From positions 1,116,001 through 1,180,000 of the forward strand of contig CAXXHN010000002.1 of NCBI GenBank assembly GCA_963663735.2: 64,000 bases of DNA. Direction: 5' to 3'. Each line of letters opens with the position of its first letter. Within the stretch, counting starts at the first letter, position 1. Under the pieces are notes generated by a model, which was not told the DNA's origin, did not search any database, and saw nothing but the letters and a program-made list of their open reading frames with translations. A program made the translations under genes and the position numbers. This DNA is from G963663735 sp963663735 (GTDB lineage Bacteria; Acidobacteriota; UBA6911; RPQK01; JAPXNP01). Positions 1 to 7,032 of the stretch are shown here, one piece after another.

Positions 1-1
1 T

Positions 2-286
2 GCTGCCCTGGATGGAAAGGCGGACAGGACCGTAGTGGATCTGAACGGGGCCGATCCTGGATACTGGAAGGAACTGCAGCAGTTAATTCCCATACAGGGA
101 TTCCAGCGGATAGGAGGAATCAAAACCGTCTTTCTTCTCATGGCCAGATCTGATTCAATTATTTTTAATCCAGCTGCATCCTGGGATCCAGCCTGGCTGC
201 GGGGAAAGGTATCAGATATCGGCCTGTCCGGAAATCTGAAAATCCTGGAAAAGGAAACTAAATTCAATCCCAACCACCTGAGATAG
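2..286 (+). CDS. C-terminal part of an unrecognised protein (5' end outside window)
   Basis: The frame is open from base 2 to the stop at 284-286, so this is the last 94 codons of a gene that begins before the window. A GTG at 35 could be read as a start, but the open frame upstream makes truncation more likely. I recognise no family. The tail is soluble-looking, with no membrane segment, and contains the stretch RIGGIKTVFLLMARSDSIIF, probably a buried beta strand. It ends 24 bases before the DUF1080 lipoprotein gene on the same strand, so the two may be co-transcribed. Function unknown. Confidence 0.5.
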   Translation, partial: AALDGKADRTVVDLNGADPGYWKELQQLIPIQGFQRIGGIKTVFLLMARSDSIIFNPAASWDPAWLRGKVSDIGLSGNLKILEKETKFNPNHLR

Positions 287-310
287 AAACCATCTGGATG
301 GAGAAATATC

Positions 311-1081
311 ATGAAAACAAAAAGAGCAATCCTGACTGCAATCGGAATGGCGGGATTACTGGCAGCCTGCTCCCAGCAGCCTGCTGAAGAAGGCCCCCCG
401 GAAGCAAAAGCGGCTGTCGAAGCGACAGTGGACAACACCCTTAGCAGCGAAGAAGCTGCGGATGGGTGGGAACTGCTTTTTGACGGCAGCAGCCTGGATA
501 AATGGAGAGCTTTCCGCGGGGAGGAAGTGCCTCCCGGGTGGGTCGCACAGGACGGCGCCCTCTTTTTCAATGGCAAAGACGCCGGTGAAGGTTATGGGGA
601 CCTGACTACCCGGGAGCAGTTCGCGGATTTTGAACTGAAGCTTGAGTGGAAAATCTCACCAAGTGGAAACAGCGGAATCCTTTTCAGGGTAAGCGAGGAC
701 CAGGAGCAGGAATTCCACACCGGACCCGAAATGCAGATCCTTGACGACAAGGCGGACAGGTACAGGGAACTGGACAGAACTCATAAGTCAGGTGCCAACT
801 ATGCGCTGGAACCGGCGGCTGTTGAAAACGTGAAACCTGTCGGGGAATGGAACTCGGTACGCCTGGTTGTAAACGGTGCCCACGTAGAGCAATGGCAGAA
901 CGGCGACAAAGTAGTTGAGTATGAACTCTGGACCCCGGAATGGAAAGCAGCTGTTGCCAAAACAAAATTCGCGAAGTGGCCCAGTTACGGAATGAATAAA
1001 ATCGGGCACATAGTCCTGCAGGACCACGGTGCCGGGGTATGGTTCAAAAATATCAAGATCAAACGCCTCAACCAGGAATAG
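311..1081 (+). CDS. DUF1080 (3-keto-disaccharide hydrolase-like) lipoprotein
   Basis: The 256-residue product starts with a lipoprotein signal peptide ending in the lipobox LLAAC (Cys20), so it should be lipid-anchored after export. Residues about 50-252 form one DUF1080 domain: LFDGSSLDKW near the start, then GNSGILFRV and the FHTGPEMQILDD segment typical of this concanavalin-like fold. The family includes 3-keto-glucoside/disaccharide hydrolases and is common in polysaccharide-degrading heterotrophs; the substrate here is unknown. GGAG eight bases before the ATG supports the start. The stop codon abuts a perfect 23-bp inverted repeat. Family assignment is firm, enzymatic activity is inferred. 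Confidence 0.85.
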   Translation: MKTKRAILTAIGMAGLLAACSQQPAEEGPPEAKAAVEATVDNTLSSEEAADGWELLFDGSSLDKWRAFRGEEVPPGWVAQDGALFFNGKDAGEGYGDLTTREQFADFELKLEWKISPSGNSGILFRVSEDQEQEFHTGPEMQILDDKADRYRELDRTHKSGANYALEPAAVENVKPVGEWNSVRLVVNGAHVEQWQNGDKVVEYELWTPEWKAAVAKTKFAKWPSYGMNKIGHIVLQDHGAGVWFKNIKIKRLNQE

Positions 1082-1130
1082 AATCGCCTGTATGACAACC
1101 GGCCTGGGGCCGGTTGTCATACAGGCGATT
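1082..1130. repeat. Perfect 23-bp inverted repeat, 3-base loop, right after the DUF1080 stop
   Basis: Bases 1082-1104 are the exact reverse complement of 1108-1130, leaving a 3-base loop. The left arm begins one base after the TAG stop. There is no T-run on either side, so it is not a textbook intrinsic terminator, although a transcript would fold into a very stable hairpin. It lies between a + strand gene and the 3' end of pntB on the - strand, so it could act as a two-way terminator or 3' end stabiliser. Confidence 0.9.
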
Positions 1131-1251
1131 GAAGGTGCAGGGTTCAAGGTCAGCTGTCACTGGAAATTCCGGTTAATTTCAGATCAATTCCAATGATTCG
1201 CCATAAGCTGGAAACTTAAACCTGGGTATGCGGGCCAGTTCCCCACCAGTC

Positions 1252-2646
1252 TTACCCTTTAAACTCAGCTACCAGTCCCTGCATGGTGGCTTTCGCGTCG
1301 CCAAACAACATCCTGGTATTCTCCTTGAAGAAAAGCGGATTCTGAATCCCGGCAAAACCAGTTGCCATGGAACGTTTCATCACTATTACTGTTCGGGCCT
1401 TGTCAACCTCAATGATCGGCATTCCGTAGATGGCACTGGTTTCATCATCACGGGCGGCCGGATTAACAACATCATTGGCCCCAACCACCACGCAGACATC
1501 AACAGTTCCCATTTGTGGATTAATGCCCTCCAGCTCCACAAATTCATCGTAAGGCACATCCGCTTCCGCCAACAGGACATTCATGTGTCCAGGCATGCGC
1601 CCCGCCACGGGATGAATGGCAAACTTAACATCCGCCCCGTTAGCCTCAAGCAGTCCAGCCAACTCCTTGACAGCGTGCTGGGCCTGGGCTACGGCCAAAC
1701 CATATCCCGGTACAAACACTACCGATGAGGCTGATTCCAGCAGGTAATAAGTATCCTCCAGGCTTATGGCGCGGGCTTCTCCCTGCACTTCTGAAGAAAC
1801 CGAACCTGCAGCGGAACCGAATCCGCTGAAAAGGACATTTACCAGCGACCTGTTCATGGCTTTACACATTATGGAAGTCAGGATAATTCCGCTGGCTCCA
1901 ACCAGAGCACCGGCAACGATGAGGATATAGTTGCCCAGTACAAATCCGGCAGCGCACGCGGCCATTCCTGAATAGGAGTTCAACAGGGAAATGACAATGG
2001 GCATATCGGCTCCGCCTATCGGCATCACCGCCATAACGCCAAGGACCAGGGACAAAGCCAGAATTCCCCAAAACACAAGAGAAACCATATTGGCATCAGT
2101 CCCGACAATATAATAAAGCCCCCCTGATGCTATCAGTAAGAGCAGCAGGGAGTTAAAAACCTGCTGGCCCTTAAAGAGAAATGGCTTGCTGACACTGAAT
2201 TTCCCAATCCAGATTTCTTTCAGTTTAGCCCAGGCTATCAGGCTTCCCGAAAAAGTAATTCCACCAATCAATACGGCCAGGAATATTGATGAAGATGACT
2301 GCAAACCCATTCCTTCAGGATCAGCCAGGTATTCAGCCCATCCAACCAGGAGGCTGGCAATTCCACCAAAACCATTAAGAAGAGCCACCATTTCAGGCAT
2401 GGAAGTCATCGCCACAAAACGAGCGGCAAGCACACCCACAATCGAACCTGCGACAATCCCTACGGCGATCATCCTGAAATCTATAATATCCTGGTGAAAC
2501 AGGGTCACGGTTACAGCCAGCAGCATTCCAAATGACGAAATCAGGTTTCCCTTTCGGGCCTTGCTGGGGGATCCCATGAACTTGAGACCCAAACCGAAAC
2601 ATAAAGCTGCAATTATATAGGCAAGATTTATCATCCAAATGCTCAT
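1252..2646 (-). CDS. pntB: NAD(P) transhydrogenase beta subunit
   Basis: PntB is the 464-residue beta subunit of the proton-translocating transhydrogenase, which moves hydride between NADH and NADP+ at the expense of the proton gradient. About the first 260 residues are membrane helices (for example GLGLKFMGSPSKARKGN, and the GGADMPIVISLLNSYSGMAA segment). The C-terminal 180 residues are the NADP(H)-binding domain III, with VPGYGLAVAQAQHAVKEL, HPVAGRMPGHMNVLLAEA and VVGANDVVNPAA, all classic PntB motifs. The start ATG overlaps the stop of pntAB by four bases (ATGA), showing translational coupling. It is the last gene of a three-gene operon with pntAA and pntAB and has normal family length. 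Confidence 0.97.
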   Translation of the reverse strand: MSIWMINLAYIIAALCFGLGLKFMGSPSKARKGNLISSFGMLLAVTVTLFHQDIIDFRMIAVGIVAGSIVGVLAARFVAMTSMPEMVALLNGFGGIASLLVGWAEYLADPEGMGLQSSSSIFLAVLIGGITFSGSLIAWAKLKEIWIGKFSVSKPFLFKGQQVFNSLLLLLIASGGLYYIVGTDANMVSLVFWGILALSLVLGVMAVMPIGGADMPIVISLLNSYSGMAACAAGFVLGNYILIVAGALVGASGIILTSIMCKAMNRSLVNVLFSGFGSAAGSVSSEVQGEARAISLEDTYYLLESASSVVFVPGYGLAVAQAQHAVKELAGLLEANGADVKFAIHPVAGRMPGHMNVLLAEADVPYDEFVELEGINPQMGTVDVCVVVGANDVVNPAARDDETSAIYGMPIIEVDKARTVIVMKRSMATGFAGIQNPLFFKENTRMLFGDAKATMQGLVAEFKG

Positions 2647-2939
2647 TTTTCAGGCCCCTCCTTTTTCCTGAACATTGAGAGCATCCGGTTTGTTACCAGG
2701 TAACCCCCGACTACATTTATCGTTGCGAAAAATACCGCCAGGGTCCCCAGCAGGACACTGAGATCTCCACCGCCTGATCCCGAAGCTATTAAAGCTCCAA
2801 CCAGGGTAATGCCGGAAATGGCATTTGATCCTGACATCAAGGGAGTGTGAAGCGCGGACGGTACTTTGGAAATAAGCTCGAATCCAAGAAAAATGGCCAG
2901 CATCAAAATAAATGCCAGAAAAACAAATTCGCTGCTCAA
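2643..2939 (-). CDS. pntAB: NAD(P) transhydrogenase alpha subunit, membrane part
   Basis: This 98-residue protein is domain II of the alpha chain, split off as its own gene as in many bacteria. It has three to four membrane helices, including the LGFELISKVPSALHTPLMSG segment that lines the proton path. I place the start at a TTG at 2937-2939, one base after the pntAA stop, because AAGGAAGGAG lies about eight bases upstream and family members begin near this point. An ATG at 2984 in the same frame would add 15 residues of unrelated sequence and overlap pntAA by 44 bases. It overlaps pntB by four bases. Confidence 0.93.
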   Translation of the reverse strand: MSSEFVFLAFILMLAIFLGFELISKVPSALHTPLMSGSNAISGITLVGALIASGSGGGDLSVLLGTLAVFFATINVVGGYLVTNRMLSMFRKKEGPEK

Positions 2940-2940
2940 T

Positions 2941-4068
2941 TTATTCTCCTTCCTTAAGCATCGGATGGCAGATTTCGCCCCCATGGGTTACCAGGCACCC
3001 GCCGATAATGTCATCAGCCGGATCAAGTTTGAAAATCTTGTTTTCTTTATCCCAGAAGTGGAGAACCAGGTTGGTCAGGTTGCTTGAATACATCTGGCTT
3101 GCATCCAGGGCCACCCTGGATGGAAATGGTGAAAGACCAATGATCTTGACTCCATTCCGTTCAACCACCTCTCCAGCCTTTGATCCGGAGACATTACCAC
3201 CGCTTTCAACAGCAAGGTCAACCACAATACTTCCCGGCTTCATTCCCTCCAACATGCTCTCGGTAACAATCAGGGGAGCTCTACGTCCAAAAACCTGGGC
3301 CGTTGTGATTACGACATTACACCGGCTTATATGCTTGGCCATTTCAATCTGCTGTTTTTTCAGCTGTTCTTCTGTCAGGGATTTGGCATAACCCTGGCTG
3401 GTGCTCCCGGTCTCCCCGATATCCAGCTTCACAAAACGCCCGCCCAGGGACCTTACCTGCTCTTCCACTTCAGGGCGGGTGTCATAAGCTTCGACGATTG
3501 CGCCCAGGCGCTTGGCCGTGGCAATTGCCTGGAGCCCGGCTACACCGGCACCGATTACAAAAACACGGGAAGGGGACAGGGTTCCGGCCGGAGTTGTCAT
3601 CATCGGAAAAATCTTTTCCAGCGCGTCAGCGGCAAGGACCACCGCCACATAACCGGCCAGGTTGGCCTGGGATGAAAGGGCATCCATCTTCTGGGCCAGG
3701 GTGGTCCGGGGTATCATTTCCATGCAGATGGACGAAACATTGTTTCGAGCCAGGACTCCCAGGTAGTCCCTGTCATTGAAGGGATCCAGAAAACTTACAA
3801 GTATTGAATCCTTCTTGAATCTTTCGATCATATCAACAGGGGGTTTATGGAGGCAGAGAAGCATGTCAGCATTCCCGGTAACCTCTTCCCGGGAGCAAAT
3901 CGTGGCACCGGCATCACGATACATCTGATCTGAAATCCTGGCAGACTCGCCAATACCCTCCTCTAATACTACTTCAGCTCCTATCTCCGTAAGCCTGGTT
4001 ACGCTGTCTGGCACGATCGGCACCCGGTTATCACCCTCCCGGTTAATCCTTACAGATCCTATTTTCAT
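2941..4068 (-). CDS. pntAA: NAD(P) transhydrogenase alpha subunit, NAD(H)-binding part
   Basis: The 375-residue product is domain I of transhydrogenase, related to alanine dehydrogenase, which binds NAD(H) and passes hydride to PntB. The N-terminal half contains RVPIVPDSV; the Rossmann motif VIGAGVAGLQAIATAKRLGA is near residue 175, followed by the mobile loop region with EEQVRSLGGRFV. I choose the ATG at 4068 rather than 4086 because GGAGGGG sits five bases upstream and the protein then begins MKIGSVRIN like its relatives. First gene of the pntAA-pntAB-pntB operon. Confidence 0.95.
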   Translation of the reverse strand: MKIGSVRINREGDNRVPIVPDSVTRLTEIGAEVVLEEGIGESARISDQMYRDAGATICSREEVTGNADMLLCLHKPPVDMIERFKKDSILVSFLDPFNDRDYLGVLARNNVSSICMEMIPRTTLAQKMDALSSQANLAGYVAVVLAADALEKIFPMMTTPAGTLSPSRVFVIGAGVAGLQAIATAKRLGAIVEAYDTRPEVEEQVRSLGGRFVKLDIGETGSTSQGYAKSLTEEQLKKQQIEMAKHISRCNVVITTAQVFGRRAPLIVTESMLEGMKPGSIVVDLAVESGGNVSGSKAGEVVERNGVKIIGLSPFPSRVALDASQMYSSNLTNLVLHFWDKENKIFKLDPADDIIGGCLVTHGGEICHPMLKEGE

Positions 4069-4380
4069 AACTCCCCTCCGTTCCATCTGAACACTGCTTT
4101 ACTCAGACATGATGATTGCAAAATACCATGGGCTGGAATGAATCTTCTCAACGCCAGTTCGCTATTGTACAATCAGGCTCCAGCAAAAAACAGCTTTCCT
4201 TCTCAATATCCAACCTGAAAGCACTCTTTTGCAACATTTAGCCTGGTTATCCTGAAAAAGGCCAGGCCTGATACGGGACAAAAACAGCAACTCTAATTCC
4301 CAGCCAGGACAATTAAGTGTTTCTGACCCGGTTTTTCATCAGGCCCGGCCCGCAATAACGCCACTTATGAAATAACGGAA
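4069..4380. other. Spacer between pntAA and the amidohydrolase gene
   Basis: These 312 bases should hold the promoter of the pnt operon, since the neighbouring gene on the same strand ends at 4381. I see no coding frame, no clear hairpin with a T-run, and no -35/-10 pair I would defend. Around 4325-4355 there is a GC-rich stretch (GACCCGGTTTTTCATCAGG) that could be part of a weak terminator for the amidohydrolase gene. Confidence 0.4.
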
Positions 4381-5619
4381 TTAAGCGATCCCGATTAATC
4401 TCTTGGCATTTTCGTTGTAAATCTTCTTCAGGATTGAATCAGGCAGGTCTATGCCGGAAATCTCCCAGCGTCCCTGCGGAGGGGTTTCCGATGGAGCGTA
4501 ATCGAAATACTCATCATCTGTTTCCAGGAACCTGTAATAAATTTCATACAGTTTGTCCCCGAAGACCTGCTGGGGAGTCTGGTAACCATATGGCACCGCG
4601 TCAGTTCCGAACATAATCCGGTCCTGGTATTCTTCAAAAAACCTGCGGGCCCTGCGGGGCTGGCGACCCAGTTCGCTGATCCTGGCGGAAAAGTCCACGT
4701 ATAAATTAGGGCAGTCGTCCAGGCAGGCCGACACAAAATCCAGGTTTTCAGAGTTTCCGATATGGCAGGCCACAAAATTGGTATTGGGATGTTTCTTGAT
4801 CATCCTCTGCCGTGCTTCCTGAAGTTCCCTGTCAGTAGGATAGTCTTTGCCGTAAAAAGACCAGTCAGGATGAGCATTAAGCTCCTCAAAGCGTTCATTG
4901 TACTGGTCAATGGGATCAAAAAAAGCTTCCGGGTCGGATATATGAATCCAGACCGGCATCTTCATTGCCCCTGCGGCCTCCCACATCAGGTCATATCTGG
5001 GATCGTCCACTTTCACCAATGGACCCTTATCAACCTGTTCTCTCAGGAACAAACCCAGTGTTTTGAGAACCTTCAGACCCTTCGCTCCTTTACCCCTGGC
5101 ACGCTCTACTTCATCAGCCAGTAGCTGGCTGTAATTGGATTCCAGGATACGGTGGTACATCGGTTCCACGAAAGTAATAAATCGTTCCGAATGCTGTCCG
5201 CTGAAATGATGCAGAATCTCATCAAGAGCTGCCCCGTAACCTCCGGTAAGATTAACCAGGATTTCTACACCCTTGCGATCCATTACCTCAATCATTTCCT
5301 GCTTGGACGCCAGGTAGGATATGGGGCTGCGTGTTCCGCCCCCCCGGCCGACAAAGGTCAGGTGGGTATGGGTATCTATGACCGGAAACCTCGGCTTCAG
5401 CACCGGGGTTTCTTTAACATGCAGGTGGCTTTTCGGCTTAAAATCCTTCAGTGCTAAATCACAATCTCCCATCGGGTTCATGCCTTGCTCACCTGAACTA
5501 TAACTGGAAGTCCTTCCAACATGCTGAACCGGGCTTGCGATCAAAGTCCCGCCGACTGCGGCACTCATTGAAGCTCCGGCAATACTTGAAAGTAACTGTC
5601 TTCTATTGAAATCTGACAT
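4381..5619 (-). CDS. Tat-exported amidohydrolase (amidohydro-rel/TIM-barrel)
   Basis: A 412-residue metal-dependent hydrolase of the amidohydrolase superfamily. The N-terminus has a twin-arginine signal, FNRRQLLSS at residues 4-12 followed by an alanine/glycine-rich hydrophobic stretch, so it is probably exported folded. The barrel starts with the metal motif DTHTH (residues 82-86); later histidines are in WIHISDP and ACHIGNS, and the C-terminal aspartate is in FGTDAVPYG, the usual set for the PF04909-type family. Substrate unknown; relatives act on cyclic acids, lactones or decarboxylate aromatic acids. It neighbours another Tat-type protein on the same strand, possibly one catabolic unit. 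Confidence 0.85.
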   Translation of the reverse strand: MSDFNRRQLLSSIAGASMSAAVGGTLIASPVQHVGRTSSYSSGEQGMNPMGDCDLALKDFKPKSHLHVKETPVLKPRFPVIDTHTHLTFVGRGGGTRSPISYLASKQEMIEVMDRKGVEILVNLTGGYGAALDEILHHFSGQHSERFITFVEPMYHRILESNYSQLLADEVERARGKGAKGLKVLKTLGLFLREQVDKGPLVKVDDPRYDLMWEAAGAMKMPVWIHISDPEAFFDPIDQYNERFEELNAHPDWSFYGKDYPTDRELQEARQRMIKKHPNTNFVACHIGNSENLDFVSACLDDCPNLYVDFSARISELGRQPRRARRFFEEYQDRIMFGTDAVPYGYQTPQQVFGDKLYEIYYRFLETDDEYFDYAPSETPPQGRWEISGIDLPDSILKKIYNENAKRLIGIA

Positions 5620-5822
5620 TTTCTAAAAAATACCTCCTTTATTAGGTTATTTACCATGATGACACACTTTTGAAAAGTGCATAAAATTTCCATCCACCCT
5701 GCTTCGCCCCTTCGGCATCGTAAGCGTTGTCGGAATTGTAATGTGCCTCCCCTACAGGCCCTGAATGTTCCGGATTCTCATCCTCAGCCCTTGGTTAGTC
5801 CGCGTTTTGACAAACAGCTCGC

Positions 5823-5857
5823 CATTCGAGCTTTGACATTCAAACTTCGACATTCCC
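5823..5857. repeat. Heptamer-periodic array (degenerate)
   Basis: Five seven-base units in register: CATTCGA, GCTTTGA, CATTCAA, ACTTCGA, CATTCCC. This is a divergent member of the seven-base-period arrays found in many spacers of this window, and it ends two bases before the stop of the TIM-barrel gene at 5859. Confidence 0.55.
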
Positions 5858-5858
5858 G

Positions 5859-6761
5859 TCAGGCTTCTTCCCACTGCTTCCGGATAAGTTCGGCCGCGGC
5901 CGGAATGGTAACCAGGGGATCACCAACAGAGCCGCACTCGAAACTCACATAGTCCTGGTAATTAATCTCCTTGAGCCCTCGAAAACCATCCACGTAATTA
6001 TCTCCTTCATCTTCGCCCGGCATCTTCCGGTTTTTCCGGCTGGCTATATGGACATGATGCAGGTTATCTCCGGCTGAAATGAAAGCGCCACGGTCACTTG
6101 TTTCTTCCCAGGTCATATGCCAGAAATCTCCCATGGGAGATATTCCCGGTACCGCTGTGTCACGGGCAATGGCGGCGGCATCGGCCACCAGTCGGCAGAA
6201 ATGGCATTCTTTCCGGTTAAGCGGTTCAATCAGGAGCCTGGTTCCGTGGCTGTCGGCAAATGGACCCAGTTCCTTCAGCTGTTCGATCAGGATTTCACGT
6301 GATTCCCAGAAAGGAAGCGATTCCTGCCGGTTGAATGCCGGAACAAAAATGAATCCTGTGGATTTGAGCTCTCCGGCCGCCACCAGGATTGTTTTCATTG
6401 ATTCCCGGCACTGTTCCCTTATCTTTGCATCTGGAGAAATCAGCCAGCCTTCGAATCCGGCGCAAATGGCACTGACCTTGATATTCCGTCCAGCCAGGGC
6501 AGCCTGTACCTCCTGGACCCTCCCGGGCAGGCCTTTGCCACTCAATTCCAGTCCCGTGAAGCCATTTTCCTCCAGGAAATCGAGCTTGGCGGCCAGTTCC
6601 TCCTGTGGAGCCCTGCTCTCCTGACAGGACAGCTTCAGTATCGCGGTACTTGTTTTTTCATGGACAGATATTGCTTCCGCAGCCTGGTTGGTACATCCAT
6701 AAGCGGCAATGGCCGCTCCTGCCGTAGACACATTTAAAAAATTTCTTCGGTTGATTTTCAT
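5859..6761 (-). CDS. Exported sugar-phosphate isomerase/epimerase-like TIM-barrel protein
   Basis: This 300-residue protein belongs to the xylose-isomerase-like TIM-barrel (AP endonuclease 2) family. The N-terminus combines a twin-arginine motif (NRRNFLN, residues 4-10) with a lipobox-like AAYGC (Cys23), so it is probably exported and perhaps lipid-anchored. Candidate metal ligands are the Glu in LLIEPLNRKE, the Asp/His pair in GDFWHM, a His in HHVHIASR and the Glu in SFECGSVGDP. Family members epimerise or isomerise keto-sugars and inositols. With the upstream amidohydrolase and the DUF1080 lipoprotein it suggests periplasmic sugar catabolism; exact reaction unknown. Confidence 0.8.
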   Translation of the reverse strand: MKINRRNFLNVSTAGAAIAAYGCTNQAAEAISVHEKTSTAILKLSCQESRAPQEELAAKLDFLEENGFTGLELSGKGLPGRVQEVQAALAGRNIKVSAICAGFEGWLISPDAKIREQCRESMKTILVAAGELKSTGFIFVPAFNRQESLPFWESREILIEQLKELGPFADSHGTRLLIEPLNRKECHFCRLVADAAAIARDTAVPGISPMGDFWHMTWEETSDRGAFISAGDNLHHVHIASRKNRKMPGEDEGDNYVDGFRGLKEINYQDYVSFECGSVGDPLVTIPAAAELIRKQWEEA

Positions 6762-7032
6762 GATCCTGTTAATTTAGCAGAGAAACTCCGGGGAATACAG
6801 GCGAAAGCTTCATATTCACAGGAAAATATCACGGTTCACACTCCGTAATATCAACATGGGTACCAGCATAAATCAAACTTGTGACAACCAACCCAAAGCC
6901 ATACACCCCCCGACAACCAAAATAACACTTGAACCCACGGCTATTTTGTTTGATCATTAACAGGAAATTGTTGCAGTAGCCTGCTTCACCAGATACTTCA
7001 GATTCACAGAAAAAACCAGTCAGGAATTCATT

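Noticed and set aside
3331..3675. Open frames antisense to pntAA
   Set aside because: They mirror a conserved enzyme gene and have no signals of their own.
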